Source: Niabella ginsenosidivorans (GTDB lineage: Bacteria; Bacteroidota; Bacteroidia; Chitinophagales; Chitinophagaceae). From it: a stretch of 64,000 nt of DNA. The position numbers were made by a program, and so were the translations under genes. Every line of letters begins with the position of its first letter. Position 1 is the first letter of the stretch. The DNA lies in assembly GCF_001654455.1 (NCBI RefSeq), contig NZ_CP015772.1, positions 4,030,001 through 4,094,000 of the forward strand. Reading direction: 5' to 3'. Positions 8,318 to 17,713 of the stretch are shown one piece after another. The notes under the pieces were generated by a model. That model did no database searches, was not told the origin of the DNA, and saw only the letters and a program-made list of their open reading frames with translations.

Positions 8318-10792
8318 TCAGCGCCAGCGGTTGTTCATAAGATCCCAGGTGGTCAGGCCTACCTTAAACTGTACAGGGTTCTTAAACTGGTTTGATAAAG
8401 AGCCCACCGTATAAACACCCAGCTTTACTTTCCCGATGCTCAGGAACGGTATCCTTAATACCCGTTCGATGCCTGCATACACTTCTCCGTAACGCAGGCT
8501 CCGTTCCGGCGCTATTAAAAAACCACCACCCACTACTTCCCTCAACCCTATTTTCTTTAACAGCGGTATCTTGTTTAAAATGGCGCCGTTAAACTCATAC
8601 AGGTAATGTGCTTCATAAAACCGCTTAAAAACAGGAAATGTTGAGTCCAGCGACTGGAAAGCATTGGAAGGGTTCATAAAAAAAATGGGGTCCCCGCGGC
8701 GCTGGTACTTATAGTCCACTACGTTTACCATTTTAGTGCTCAGGAAGGCACCCGTTTTGATGCTGTAAGAGGAAACGCCCACCAGGCCCAGTTTCAGAAC
8801 CTGGTCAAAACCCATTTCCAGGTAATCAAAATTCACCTTACTGTTCAATACTCCCGGAACGCCTTTACGCCAGTTAACAAATGCAGTGGGCCATTTGGAG
8901 CTCAGGATTATTTTTTCATTCGGCTCACGGATGTAAGGCTGAAAAGGTGTATAACGCAAAGACAGCTCGCTGTAAAATGCGTTATAGGGTTCAAAAGATT
9001 TTACCTTGTTCTCCCCTTCACCCAAATCTTCCGAAAGGCTGTCTATAAAATTGTAGGTTTTATAATTTGCCAGGCTTCTCCTTAATGAAATACCCGTTTT
9101 AATATTCAGCTGCAGCCCGTTTACCAGTTCCCTGCCCCAGCCGATATTTAAAGAATTATCCAGGTAATAGTTTACTCTTTTCAATTGGTTGATCCATGCA
9201 TCTCCCTGAAAAAAACTGGCAAAATCCCTTACAACTGAAACCGAATAATTGGCTTGCGTAAATGCATTGTATTTATGGTTCAGCTGTAGCCGTCCGTTTA
9301 CATCTTTATTTAAAAAACCATAGTTAACATCAGTGTATATATTCCACGTCTTACGCGTAACAGGGTCCAGCTTGCTATACCTGACGGGCACCATCACCCG
9401 CAGGCCGCCGATTGCAAAGGGGTTGATCATCATTGCCAGTGCGGGAAAACTGATCAGCGTACCTTTTTCATGATTGCTCAGGGGCTGTCCTTTATAAACA
9501 ATTTTGCCAAGGGTGATCTTATTCAGCGCCCGGTCAACAGAATCCAGGTAGGCCTTGCTGTGCGTAACCGTATAAATGCTGTCTTTGTATTTAATAAATT
9601 GTAATTCTTTGGGGGTCAGCGGTTCGGTCCTTGCCTGTTGCCAGAAAGTGCTATCGCGTTTGTACGCAGCTGCCGAAGCTGTGCTCAGCTCATTGCCAAA
9701 ATATTTTTTATCAAACTTTTTGCGCAGTTCATACCCCCTGTAAGTAACCGTGGTAGTGCCGGTCACCTTTCCTTTGCCGGCCCTGGAGTAATACACAAAC
9801 TCCTGCCGCGCCGGCATCCAGGCGCTGTCTGTAAACTCGTATTGCTGGTTCACCTCAAAATAATCATAGTCTGCAAGATGGTATCCGGGCAACGTAAAAT
9901 GCGCTTCATGTATCACCCATAAGCTGTCATCAATGACGATATGGCCGCTAATAGCAGCATTGCTTAATTTACCGGGAATAACGGCTATTGTATATTTTTT
10001 ATGGTTGCCATAAGATTCTGTTTTCAGCGTTTTAAAACGGTAAGCGATCAGTCCGCTATAGCTGATGGGAGAAAGGAACGGTGTAACGGAAACAGCCGGT
10101 ACCTTCATAAGGTTATCATACAGGTTAAAGGACCCGTCCGTTGTTGTTAAATAAAACAACCTGCCAACGTTCCCTCTTTTTACCACACCCAGGCGCTCTT
10201 CTTTAAACCGGCTGTCCGACTCATGATCCAGCTTTACAGACAGCTCGGCCATTGCCATTTGCTTTAGTGCGGAATCTGCAGCGTTTACTGCAACAGGCTT
10301 TGCCCGCTTCTTTTTCTTTCTGAGCGGCGTTGGCAAAGAATCGGTTTGTACGGCCTTTATATACAACAATACTGAATAAGCGCCATGAGCCGCTTCAATG
10401 CGCTCTTTCCTGCGGATCACTTCCCGGATGTATTCCGCAGCGCGGTCTTTGATTTTTGAAGAAACGGTTACGCCGCTCAGCGCCCGGGCCTCTTCCTGTA
10501 AAATAATATTCTGCTGTACAGTTCGTTTATCTACCACAATCTTTACAACCTGCGGCTGGTATCCCACCATGGTAACGGCAAGGTCATAGATTCCCTTGGA
10601 CAATGAAAAGGAATAGCTGCCATCCTCCTTTGTCAGCTGCCCCACGGGCTGCCCCTTTAACTGTACCGTAGCAAATGCCACCGGCTGAAGCCTTGTGTCC
10701 AGCACCTTACCTGACACACTATATTCCTGCGCAGGCAAAGTGTATGTGCCCAGAAGTATTGTTGTTGTAAAGAATAGTCGCAGATTTCTCAT
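8318..10792 (-). CDS. DUF5686 / carboxypeptidase-regulatory-like surface protein
   Basis: The 824-residue protein (start taken at 10792, giving MRNLRLFFTTT and a signal peptide ending near TLPAQ) opens with a carboxypeptidase-regulatory-like beta-sandwich: YSVSGKVLDTRLQPVAFATVQLKG. A long DUF5686 region follows, with a predicted C-terminal outer-membrane barrel of amphipathic strands such as GWGRELVNGLQLNIKTGISLRR and KIGLREVVGGGFLIAP. This architecture is restricted to Bacteroidota, and its function is unknown beyond probable outer-membrane location. An in-frame ATG at 10849 adds 19 residues that spoil the signal peptide, so it was not used. Confidence 0.85.
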   Translation of the reverse strand: MRNLRLFFTTTILLGTYTLPAQEYSVSGKVLDTRLQPVAFATVQLKGQPVGQLTKEDGSYSFSLSKGIYDLAVTMVGYQPQVVKIVVDKRTVQQNIILQEEARALSGVTVSSKIKDRAAEYIREVIRRKERIEAAHGAYSVLLYIKAVQTDSLPTPLRKKKKRAKPVAVNAADSALKQMAMAELSVKLDHESDSRFKEERLGVVKRGNVGRLFYLTTTDGSFNLYDNLMKVPAVSVTPFLSPISYSGLIAYRFKTLKTESYGNHKKYTIAVIPGKLSNAAISGHIVIDDSLWVIHEAHFTLPGYHLADYDYFEVNQQYEFTDSAWMPARQEFVYYSRAGKGKVTGTTTVTYRGYELRKKFDKKYFGNELSTASAAAYKRDSTFWQQARTEPLTPKELQFIKYKDSIYTVTHSKAYLDSVDRALNKITLGKIVYKGQPLSNHEKGTLISFPALAMMINPFAIGGLRVMVPVRYSKLDPVTRKTWNIYTDVNYGFLNKDVNGRLQLNHKYNAFTQANYSVSVVRDFASFFQGDAWINQLKRVNYYLDNSLNIGWGRELVNGLQLNIKTGISLRRSLANYKTYNFIDSLSEDLGEGENKVKSFEPYNAFYSELSLRYTPFQPYIREPNEKIILSSKWPTAFVNWRKGVPGVLNSKVNFDYLEMGFDQVLKLGLVGVSSYSIKTGAFLSTKMVNVVDYKYQRRGDPIFFMNPSNAFQSLDSTFPVFKRFYEAHYLYEFNGAILNKIPLLKKIGLREVVGGGFLIAPERSLRYGEVYAGIERVLRIPFLSIGKVKLGVYTVGSLSNQFKNPVQFKVGLTTWDLMNNRWR

Positions 10793-10930
10793 AAGTATTT
10801 CCGGCTTGATCCCTGCAAAAATGCTCCTGCCGGTTATTAAAGAAATCACAAAGCCCCGGAAATTAAAAAGTATTTAACAAAATACACAGGCTGTGTATAA
10901 AATAAATTAGCAATTTTAACAGGTGTTGTA

Positions 10931-10938
10931 TAAATTTG
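10931..10938 (+). promoter_or_regulatory. Bacteroidota -7 promoter element for phoH
   Basis: TAAATTTG followed by G fits TAnnTTTG. It lies 58 bp before the phoH start, leaving a leader of about 50 nt. Confidence 0.4.
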
Positions 10939-10996
10939 GAATGAGGGGTGCAGCGGATAAATGCAACACCTGATTTTTAATTAAAACAAGAAGGCT

Positions 10997-11998
10997 TTGA
11001 CAGAAACAATCATTAACCTGGAAACCGTAAACCCGATCGACTTCTTCGGGGTAAACAATAACAAGCTCGATCTCCTTAAAAAGAAATTTCCGCTCCTTAA
11101 AATCCTTTCAAGAGGCACGCAGTTAAAGCTGAGTGGCGCTCCTGAGCAAATTGCAGAAGCAAAAGAGAAGATCAACCTGATCGTTTCTTATATTGAGCGC
11201 AACGGGCCGTTAAGCGAAAATTATTTTGACCAGATACTGGGTGGCGATGATGCGGAAACGATCGACCATTTCCAGGAACGCAATCCGAATGAGGTATTGG
11301 TCTTTGGGCCCAACGGCAAATCGGTAAGAGCACGTACCGCCAACCAGAAAAAACTGGTGCAGGAAGCAGAAAAGAATGACATCCTGTTTGCAATAGGCCC
11401 TGCAGGTACCGGTAAAACCTATACTGCTGTGGCGTTAGCCGTAAGGGCTTTGAAAAATAAACAGGTAAAGAAGATCATCCTTACCCGCCCGGCGGTTGAA
11501 GCAGGCGAAAGCCTTGGGTTTTTACCGGGAGATCTGAAAGAAAAAATTGATCCCTACCTGCGGCCGTTATACGACGCGCTGGATGATATGATACCGGCAG
11601 ATAAACTGGGTTATTATATGACCACGCGCACCATTGAGATAGCGCCCCTCGCTTATATGCGCGGGCGTACACTGGACAATGCGTTCATCATCCTGGACGA
11701 GGCACAGAATGCTACTGACCTTCAGCTGAAAATGTTCCTGACCCGCATTGGTGCTAATGCAAAAGCGATCATCACCGGTGACATGACCCAGGTAGACCTG
11801 CCCCGCAATCAGACAAGCGGACTGCAAACTGCGGTGCGTATCCTGCAAAATATTCCGGGAATCAGCCATATTGAGCTGGATGAGGAAGATGTGGTGCGCC
11901 ACCGTTTGGTAAAAGCCATTATTAAAGCCTATCATAAGGAGCATGAGCACCAGGAAGAGCGGAGAGAGCATAGGGAATATTTAAGAAAAGAAAGGTAA
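10997..11998 (+). CDS. phoH: PhoH-like ATPase
   Basis: The 333-residue cytosolic protein has a short N-terminal KH-like segment (residues about 20-70, FPLLKILSRGTQLKLSG) and a PhoH P-loop domain with Walker A GPAGTGKTYTA near 137 and Walker B FIILDEAQN near 231. PhoH-like proteins are RNA-associated ATPases; some carry helicase activity or are linked to RNA decay and phosphate starvation. The start is TTG at 10997 with a purine-rich AAGAAGG just upstream; there is no suitable ATG in frame. A strong hairpin overlaps the stop codon. Confidence 0.93.
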   Translation: MTETIINLETVNPIDFFGVNNNKLDLLKKKFPLLKILSRGTQLKLSGAPEQIAEAKEKINLIVSYIERNGPLSENYFDQILGGDDAETIDHFQERNPNEVLVFGPNGKSVRARTANQKKLVQEAEKNDILFAIGPAGTGKTYTAVALAVRALKNKQVKKIILTRPAVEAGESLGFLPGDLKEKIDPYLRPLYDALDDMIPADKLGYYMTTRTIEIAPLAYMRGRTLDNAFIILDEAQNATDLQLKMFLTRIGANAKAIITGDMTQVDLPRNQTSGLQTAVRILQNIPGISHIELDEEDVVRHRLVKAIIKAYHKEHEHQEERREHREYLRKER

Positions 11999-12046
11999 AA
12001 AATTCCATTTTACCTTTAAAGGGAGGCTTTAGGGCCCCCTTTTTAT
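11991..12046 (+). terminator. Double hairpin terminator after phoH
   Basis: A perfect 10-bp stem (AAAGGTAAAA at 11991-12000 with TTTTACCTTT at 12008-12017) overlaps the phoH stop. It is followed by an imperfect GC-rich stem (AAAGGGAGGC / GGCCCCCTTT) ending in a T-run at about 12040-12046. Confidence 0.6.
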
Positions 12047-12252
12047 TTTGCCGTAAATGACGCGTTATCAAAGCCAGCAGGTACCCCGGCTGCAAAGAAT
12101 ATACAAAACCACACAAATTAAAAAAACAACGGTATTCAATAGTTGTTCTTTAAGGAAAGGAACAACATAAACCGGAACACCAGAAAGTTCCGGAAGCCGT
12201 TTTCAGATACGAAGCAAACATTTTACATTTACGATCTTAAACCTTTTTAAAG

Positions 12253-12771
12253 ATGAAAAAAACGATCCGGCTATTTGCCATTATCTTGTTGCTGACTGCC
12301 GGTTTTGCAAGCTGCCGGCCTCATGAAGACCCCCAATCAGTTCTAAAGGCCTTTTTTGAACACCTTATAAAAAAAGATATTGAGGGCGCTGCTCAACTGG
12401 CTACAAAGAACAGCAGGAGTACCCTGGATATGGTAAAGAAAGGAATGGATCTGGCGGAACAAATAGACCCATCGGCCCAAAAACAAGACCCTGCCGAAGC
12501 GTTTAAAAACGCTGAGTTCAGTGATGCCAGCATTTCCGGCGATACCGCTTTTGTAACCGTTACCAACAAGACCAAAGGAGAGGCGCCCGCAGTATTTACC
12601 ATAGTAAAAGAAGAAGGCAAATGGAAAGTGGATTTTTCAATGAAAACACTTATGAAAATGGGCACCAAAGGCTCCGGGCAGGAAGACGGTGCCAAAAATC
12701 AGCCGCCTTCTATGCTGACCCCGGAACAAATGGAAACGGTACAAAAAGCTGCCGACAGCCTTAAAAAATAA
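12253..12771 (+). CDS. DUF4878-type lipoprotein
   Basis: The 172-residue protein has a lipoprotein signal peptide with lipobox G-F-A-S-C (Cys about 21), so it should be lipid-anchored. The mature part has the SnoaL/NTF2-like layout of DUF4878 proteins: a helix DPQSVLKAFFEHLIKKDIEGAAQLA, then strands DTAFVTVTNK, PAVFTIVKEEGKWKVDFSM. The family has no known enzymatic role. The C-terminus is a low-complexity Gly/Pro/Lys tail. The next gene has a similar fold pattern, suggesting a related pair. Confidence 0.75.
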   Translation: MKKTIRLFAIILLLTAGFASCRPHEDPQSVLKAFFEHLIKKDIEGAAQLATKNSRSTLDMVKKGMDLAEQIDPSAQKQDPAEAFKNAEFSDASISGDTAFVTVTNKTKGEAPAVFTIVKEEGKWKVDFSMKTLMKMGTKGSGQEDGAKNQPPSMLTPEQMETVQKAADSLKK

Positions 12772-12854
12772 CCCCCAATAAGACAGAGAAACTGCAAAAG
12801 CATTAGAAAATGCTAAATAGCGTTTAAGAACATAAAGTTGTTTATCTTGCAGGA

Positions 12855-13286
12855 ATGAAAAGAAGTTATTTCTGTTTTTTGTTCCTGCTTTTTTTATTAC
12901 CTTCCTGTTTACCAGACCGGTCAGATAAAGAGGAAACCAGCGATTCTGATATTGATGCCGCCCGGAACTTTATACAGGCTGCATTAAAAGGCAATTATAA
13001 TGATGCAAAAAAGTTTATGCTGAATGATACGGAAAATGTTGAACGCATGGATGCTGCTTCCCGTATCCAGCGCTCGCCTGATGAAAAGCAGGGGCTCTGG
13101 GATGCCAGCATCAATATTCATGAGCGGAAGCTGCTCAATGACTCAACAAGCATTATCATCTATTCCAATTCCTATTATAAGGATAATAAAGATACCCTGA
13201 AGGTGGTAAAACGTAACGGTAACTGGCTGGTAGACTTCAAGTATCTTTTTAAGCACGACGATTCTTTACCAGCCTCTGGTAAATAG
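12855..13286 (+). CDS. Small DUF4878-like lipoprotein
   Basis: The 143-residue protein has a strongly hydrophobic signal and a lipobox L-L-P-S-C (Cys about 18), followed by a charged linker. The rest repeats the pattern of the preceding gene: helix IDAARNFIQAALKGNYNDAKKFML, then SIIIYSNSYYKDN and a strand TLKVVKRNGNWLVDFKYLF. The two genes are 83 bp apart on the same strand and probably arose by an old duplication. Function unknown. Confidence 0.7.
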   Translation: MKRSYFCFLFLLFLLPSCLPDRSDKEETSDSDIDAARNFIQAALKGNYNDAKKFMLNDTENVERMDAASRIQRSPDEKQGLWDASINIHERKLLNDSTSIIIYSNSYYKDNKDTLKVVKRNGNWLVDFKYLFKHDDSLPASGK

Positions 13287-13371
13287 AAGCAGTTTTAGAC
13301 GCCCGGATTGAAAAACTTATTATTTTTGAGCATATCAGCACAAAAAAGGTTGAATTAAACGAAAAGATAAA

Positions 13372-13923
13372 ATGGCTAATATTACGCATCCCTGGCACGG
13401 CGTTAGTTATGGAGCGGGAGCTCCTGAAGTGGTAAACACCATTATTGAAATACCGGAAGGCTCACGTACCAAATATGAAATTGATAAGGAAACCGGCTTG
13501 CTAAAACTGGACCGTGTTATTTATTCCTCCTTCCACTACCCTGTTAATTACGGTTTTATTCCCCAAACATTAGGGCAGGATCATGATCCGCTGGATATAC
13601 TGGTGCTCTGCTCCCAAACCATCCGCTCTTTTTGCCTGGTAAGGGCCAAAGTCATCGGCAATATGCAGATGATTGACAGTGGTGAGCGTGATGATAAAAT
13701 TATTGCAGTAGCCATTGACGACCCGTCTGTAAATCATTATGAAAACATTGATGAGCTGCCGCATCATTTTCTTTTAGAACTGCGCAATTTCTTTGAACAG
13801 TATAAAGTGCTTGAAAGCAAAAAGGTGGCAATAGACACTTTCCAGGATAAAGAAACCGCGCTTTCCATTATTTCAGAAGCCATCAATTATTACAAGGAAA
13901 AATTAAGCACCCTCATAAAATAA
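13372..13923 (+). CDS. ppa: Inorganic pyrophosphatase (family I)
   Basis: The 183-residue cytosolic enzyme hydrolyses pyrophosphate to phosphate and so pulls biosynthetic reactions forward. Family I features are visible: IIEIPEGSRTKYEID near 25-37, FHYPVNYGFIPQTLGQDHDPLDILVL near 55-80 with the aspartate cluster that binds Mg2+, and KIIAVAIDDP near 120. Length is normal for the bacterial enzyme. A gene for a secreted protein follows 14 bp after the stop. Confidence 0.95.
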   Translation: MANITHPWHGVSYGAGAPEVVNTIIEIPEGSRTKYEIDKETGLLKLDRVIYSSFHYPVNYGFIPQTLGQDHDPLDILVLCSQTIRSFCLVRAKVIGNMQMIDSGERDDKIIAVAIDDPSVNHYENIDELPHHFLLELRNFFEQYKVLESKKVAIDTFQDKETALSIISEAINYYKEKLSTLIK

Positions 13924-13937
13924 TTTCTGTTACAGCA

Positions 13938-14588
13938 ATGAAGCGCGTGCTGTTCATAGCTTTTTCTTTGCTGTTGATGCTGCAGTTGCAGGCACAAAGC
14001 CAGTTCTTTAGAGTAGTAAAGGACTACTTCAGGGTAGACCCTTTTACCGGAAAATTCTCTGATTTTGTAGAAACAGTAAAAACAGATCCCGAATTAACGA
14101 ATATTGAGTTTTCTCCTAAAACAGATACCAGCCTTTTTTCAATAAAAGGAGATTATAAAACATTCAACCCTTTTACTGTAAAAGCCCGGGGAGTACAAAT
14201 GTCCCTGTCTGAAAAGAAAACGCTGGTACGAGAATCACCACAGGCGTTTGACACCATTATGCTGTATATGATCACCGGCTTTTTTGACAGCACCAGGCAA
14301 ACCTACCAGATGGTTCAAAAAGAATATAAAAAAATAAATACCAAAATAAAACGGGACCTTCCGGCACATGGAACCGCATCACTTGTAAAATTATCCGGAC
14401 TAAAAGACGGGCAGATAACAAATCATGCGGTAAGCAGCACTATGGCCTCGCCTATTTCTGTAGCCTGGTACCTGACAGAGGACAATGAGTTGGCCCTGAT
14501 GGTAGTGCTGAGAATGAAATATGAAAACAACAGGGCGTACCCCGGCGGAATGTTGTTTGATTATTTTTACCTCAGACAGGGTGAATAA
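13938..14588 (+). CDS. Secreted protein of unknown function
   Basis: The 216-residue protein has a clear signal peptide (residues 1-20, ending LQLQAQ). The mature sequence contains YFRVDPFTGKFSDFVETVKTDPEL and a C-terminal WYLTEDNELALMVVLRMKYENNRAYPG region that looks like beta-strands. I do not recognise the family. It follows ppa closely and its last 17 bp overlap the end of the convergent NlpC/P60 gene. Confidence 0.65.
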   Translation: MKRVLFIAFSLLLMLQLQAQSQFFRVVKDYFRVDPFTGKFSDFVETVKTDPELTNIEFSPKTDTSLFSIKGDYKTFNPFTVKARGVQMSLSEKKTLVRESPQAFDTIMLYMITGFFDSTRQTYQMVQKEYKKINTKIKRDLPAHGTASLVKLSGLKDGQITNHAVSSTMASPISVAWYLTEDNELALMVVLRMKYENNRAYPGGMLFDYFYLRQGE

Positions 14589-15360
14589 GCTGCGGCATTC
14601 TTTTTATTAATTTCAGCCGGTGCGTGCGCCTGCCGGTATCTGTATGAGTAATCCCCTTTTTATCAATAGGGTCAATGCGTACCTTACCGGAGGAATGGAT
14701 GATGGTATCCGGCCCAAGCAAAATGCCCACATGAACGATCTCTTCTTTATCATCAAAAAAAGCAAGATCGCCTGGTTGCGCATCCCGCAGGTGTTTTACA
14801 ATGGTACCGGATTGAGCCTGCTGCCAGGCATCTCTTTGCAGCGCAATGCCGGCCATTTTAAAAATAGTTTGCGCAAAACCACTGCAATCTACGCCCAGTA
14901 TGGTCTTTCCCCCCCAAAGATAAGGAGCGTTCAGCCACTCCTTTGCATAGCGCTCTATAGCTTTTTTCCGCTCCGTAGGGTCTGTGAACTGCGCAGCCAG
15001 TTTTCCCTTATATGCATAATTCCAGTTACCAACAGTGCCCGCTCCTTTTTCCAGTTCCCACAGGAAAGAGCCCATTGGAATATGCATGGGTAACCCGTTT
15101 ACTTCTATATTGTTCAACAGTGCACCCGCAAGAGCCGGGGTCGTTGCTCTGACCGCTGTTTTGTCAATTTCCTGCAGCATGTGCCAGGTTACCCATCCCT
15201 TATAGCCATCATACAGGCTTTTTATTTTAAACCATTCCCCGCTCTTTACATCAAGAACAGCTACTTTTTCACCAAACAGCAACTGGTTCACCATTTCAAA
15301 CCGGTGATGGGCCTTTTTGCGTACCGGCGCCGCGGGCACTACAACAATTCCATACTTCAT
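14572..15360 (-). CDS. NlpC/P60 (C40) cell-wall peptidase with SH3 domain
   Basis: The 262-residue protein has an N-terminal bacterial SH3-like segment (about residues 15-70, LLFGEKVAVLDVKSGEWFKIKSLYDGYKGWV) and a C-terminal NlpC/P60 domain. The catalytic Cys lies in LGVDCSGFAQTIFKMAG near 158 and the His in EIVHVGILLGPDTIIHS near 210. Relatives cleave the gamma-D-Glu to diaminopimelate link in murein peptides. No signal peptide is seen, which points to a role in peptide recycling or an unusual export route. It is convergent with the preceding gene. Confidence 0.88.
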   Translation of the reverse strand: MKYGIVVVPAAPVRKKAHHRFEMVNQLLFGEKVAVLDVKSGEWFKIKSLYDGYKGWVTWHMLQEIDKTAVRATTPALAGALLNNIEVNGLPMHIPMGSFLWELEKGAGTVGNWNYAYKGKLAAQFTDPTERKKAIERYAKEWLNAPYLWGGKTILGVDCSGFAQTIFKMAGIALQRDAWQQAQSGTIVKHLRDAQPGDLAFFDDKEEIVHVGILLGPDTIIHSSGKVRIDPIDKKGITHTDTGRRTHRLKLIKRMPQLIHPV

Positions 15361-16163
15361 AATAAAAAAATTTATGCAACGTTCTGTAAAGATAGAACTC
15401 TTACCTGCATTCTAAAGCAGAAACAGCCATTGCAGCAGCTCCGGCTTATGGAATCGGTCATCAATACCGTCAATTCACAATGCCATCCTGAGATAATAAT
15501 AAAGGCCTTTGCATTTATGCCTGCCTGCGGTGGCAGGTTGTTAAAGCTTTCATACAGGCAGCTATTTCAATTCTTAATTCTTCCACTTTTTTGCCTGCCC
15601 CAAAAAGTGGAGCAAAAAAAAGGCAGCCGGAAATTGACGCAAGCTATTTCCGGCGGGAATTACCATCGGCTACCTGGCAAATGAGCTATCAATAGTTGCT
15701 TACGCCTGATTTTACCTTTACCCTTTTGTAGGGTTTTTAATACATTAACAACAGAAAAAGGGATATTTAATTTATTGATTATCAGTTAAAAACATTTTAA
15801 AAGTAAAAAACTGCATTTTATTTATTCGTGCCTGCACGCACGCAACTACCCTTTGTGCATATCTTTAGTTAAGCGGTGTAAGGCTTTCTCCTGAGAATGG
15901 GTACTGATAAGCTTTATTAATAACATTATTGCAGGGCCTTTAGAAAACGTTCTGATTATTATGCTTTGTTTTTCTTGTTTTCAATTCAGGAATACAATTG
16001 CAACTACGGCAGTCAACCGGCTTCATGTGCCTCTTTTTACGCAACGAACATTTTTATACAGTGTACCCTCACGAAGGAAGGCATTCGTGGCAGCATATTT
16101 TACAGATTTATGTATACCCCTTGTGGAATCGGCTCATTTCTGCATCTTATAATCAGTTTTAAA
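15361..16163. other. Long intergenic region with inverted repeats
   Basis: About 800 bp lie between the NlpC/P60 gene and the sigma-factor gene. Short open frames at 15961-16187 have no recognisable features. An inverted repeat CCACTTTTT / AAAAAGTGG (15583-15610) sits inside a partly repetitive stretch that also holds CCTGCC...GGCAGG near 15519-15538. From 15700 on the region is AT-rich. Confidence 0.45.
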
Positions 16164-16200
16164 TACCTTTATAAGAGTGAATACTGACCGGCACGCCGAT

Positions 16201-16755
16201 ATGAGTGATCAGCAATTACTGCAACTTTATTTGCAGGAAAAGGACAACTCATGGCTGGGGCCCCTGCTGCAACGCTATACCCTGCTGCTGTTTGGAGTTT
16301 GTATGAAGTATCTTAAGGATGAAACGGAGGCACAGGACGCCGTTCAGCAGATTTTTTTAAAGGTGATTCAGGAGGTGCATAAATATAAAATAGACTATTT
16401 TAAATCCTGGTTGTATACGGTTGCCAAAAATCATTGCCTGTCCGTTTTAAGAGACAAAAAAAGTAAGATCCCCGTTGAACTGAATGAAAATGATCTTAAA
16501 GAGGAGACGGAAGAGGTGGCAGCCGAAAAAGAAGAGGTAAGCCCGGAGCTCTTAAAAGAGGCATTGAATGCATTGAATAGAGAACAGCGCCAATCTGTAA
16601 CTTTGTTTTATCTTGAAAAGAAAAGCTACCAGGAAATAAGCCAGTCGCAGGGATATAGCTTAATGCAGGTAAAGAGCTTTATACAAAACGGCAAAAGAAA
16701 TTTAAAATTACTGATCCGGAAAATGCTTAAAGAGTCAAAGAAAACAAATGGATGA
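16201..16755 (+). CDS. ECF-type RNA polymerase sigma factor
   Basis: The 184-residue protein (from ATG 16201) has sigma region 2 at about 15-75 (LFGVCMKYLKDETEAQDAVQQIFLKV and FKSWLYTVAKNHCLSVLRDKK) and region 4 near 120-175 (LNREQRQSVTLFYLEKKSYQEIS...GYSLMQVKSFIQNGKRNLKLLI). An acidic linker joins them. It should direct RNA polymerase to a small regulon. A GTG at 16177 is also in frame, but a near-consensus TACCTTTA element at 16164-16171 would place transcription start at about 16177, favouring the ATG. It overlaps the following membrane-protein gene by 8 bp. Confidence 0.88.
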   Translation: MSDQQLLQLYLQEKDNSWLGPLLQRYTLLLFGVCMKYLKDETEAQDAVQQIFLKVIQEVHKYKIDYFKSWLYTVAKNHCLSVLRDKKSKIPVELNENDLKEETEEVAAEKEEVSPELLKEALNALNREQRQSVTLFYLEKKSYQEISQSQGYSLMQVKSFIQNGKRNLKLLIRKMLKESKKTNG

Positions 16756-17110
16756 AAATATAAAAGACATATTATCCCATTTGAACAAAAACATCAGCCA
16801 GGAAACATTGTTGAAATACCTGAATGAGCAGCTTGGTAAAGAAGAGCAGCATGAGGTAGAAAAACAATTAATGGAAGACAATTTTGACAATGATGCTGTT
16901 GAAGGCTTGCAGAGCGTTCAAAATCCCGCACGCCTGACCCTGATTGCGGAAGCGCTGAACCGGGATCTTAAAAAAAGGACGCAGAAGAAAAGAGCTGCTA
17001 TCCGCAAAAGGCAACTGCAGCCCCAATGGACGCTTTATTTTTCCATTATTATATTACTGATCCTGCTGGTATTGGTATACCTGTTTTTATACAGACACAT
17101 AAACAACTGA
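16748..17110 (+). CDS. Small single-span membrane protein, possible anti-sigma factor
   Basis: The 120-residue protein has an acidic soluble N-terminal part (ETLLKYLNEQLGKEEQHEVEKQLMED, resembling the zinc-less anti-sigma N-terminus and its leading helix), a basic stretch near 75-90, and one C-terminal transmembrane helix (about residues 95-115). Its start overlaps the sigma-factor gene by 8 bp, so the two are translationally coupled. The position and layout suggest it holds the sigma factor at the membrane, but no periplasmic sensor domain follows. Confidence 0.6.
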   Translation: MDENIKDILSHLNKNISQETLLKYLNEQLGKEEQHEVEKQLMEDNFDNDAVEGLQSVQNPARLTLIAEALNRDLKKRTQKKRAAIRKRQLQPQWTLYFSIIILLILLVLVYLFLYRHINN

Positions 17111-17226
17111 TTCTATTATACTTACACTATTCCATACTCTAACAATGTGCATTACGTGTGCAAAAAACCGCAATATTAAGTTTATATTAATTTTATAAAA
17201 CCAACTGATCCCCAATGGCTATGCTG

Positions 17227-17234
17227 TACCTTTG
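17227..17234 (+). promoter_or_regulatory. Bacteroidota -7 promoter element deciding the downstream start
   Basis: TACCTTTG followed by C is a full TAnnTTTGY match. It overlaps the upstream TTG codon at 17232 that could otherwise start the next gene, so translation must begin at the ATG at 17256, with a leader of about 15 nt. Confidence 0.6.
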
Positions 17235-17255
17235 CAGCAGACTAAATTCATTTTT

Positions 17256-17708
17256 ATGCAATGGAAGACTATTACATCCAGCATCGGTAATACCGCGTTT
17301 GGATTGTGGAATAATGGTCAGAAAATGTTAACCCTTGCTTATAAGCCAAAATCCAACTCGGTTTATCTTGAATCAAAAGACGGAGAAAAAAGGCTGTTCC
17401 ATTATAGAAAGAAAGGTATTTTCAAAAACAAGCTCGTATTACAGAACGAATACGGAGCTGAATTAGGCAAAATCATTAAAGAAGGACGTCAGAAATATAT
17501 TGAAGTAGACGATAAGCGTTTTTATCTCAATTTCAAAAATGCTGATAATAGCGAAGTTGAGATTATTGATGAAGACCAACAGCACCCCATTGTGGTTTGC
17601 TCTGTAGAAGGTGAAAATCCTAACGATAGCACCAATTACAGCCTTTTAATGGTGATGTGCTTCTATCTTTTCCATCCACATAATTACAATAAGAGCATCG
17701 CTGCCTGA
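17256..17708 (+). CDS. Uncharacterised beta-rich protein
   Basis: The 150-residue protein has no signal peptide. It is made of short strands (KMLTLAYKPKSNSVYLES, RLFHYRKKGIFKNKLVLQNEYGAELGKI, KYIEVDDKRFYLNFKN) and ends in a hydrophobic helix (YSLLMVMCFYLFHP). The pattern recalls LURP-one/tubby-like barrels with a C-terminal membrane tether, but this is a loose impression. The start is set by the promoter element at 17227. Function unknown. Confidence 0.6.
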   Translation: MQWKTITSSIGNTAFGLWNNGQKMLTLAYKPKSNSVYLESKDGEKRLFHYRKKGIFKNKLVLQNEYGAELGKIIKEGRQKYIEVDDKRFYLNFKNADNSEVEIIDEDQQHPIVVCSVEGENPNDSTNYSLLMVMCFYLFHPHNYNKSIAA

Positions 17709-17713
17709 TCCGT

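Noticed and set aside
15961-16187. Overlapping short frames before the sigma-factor gene
   Set aside because: Two frames of similar length overlap, neither has a promoter or a plausible protein pattern.
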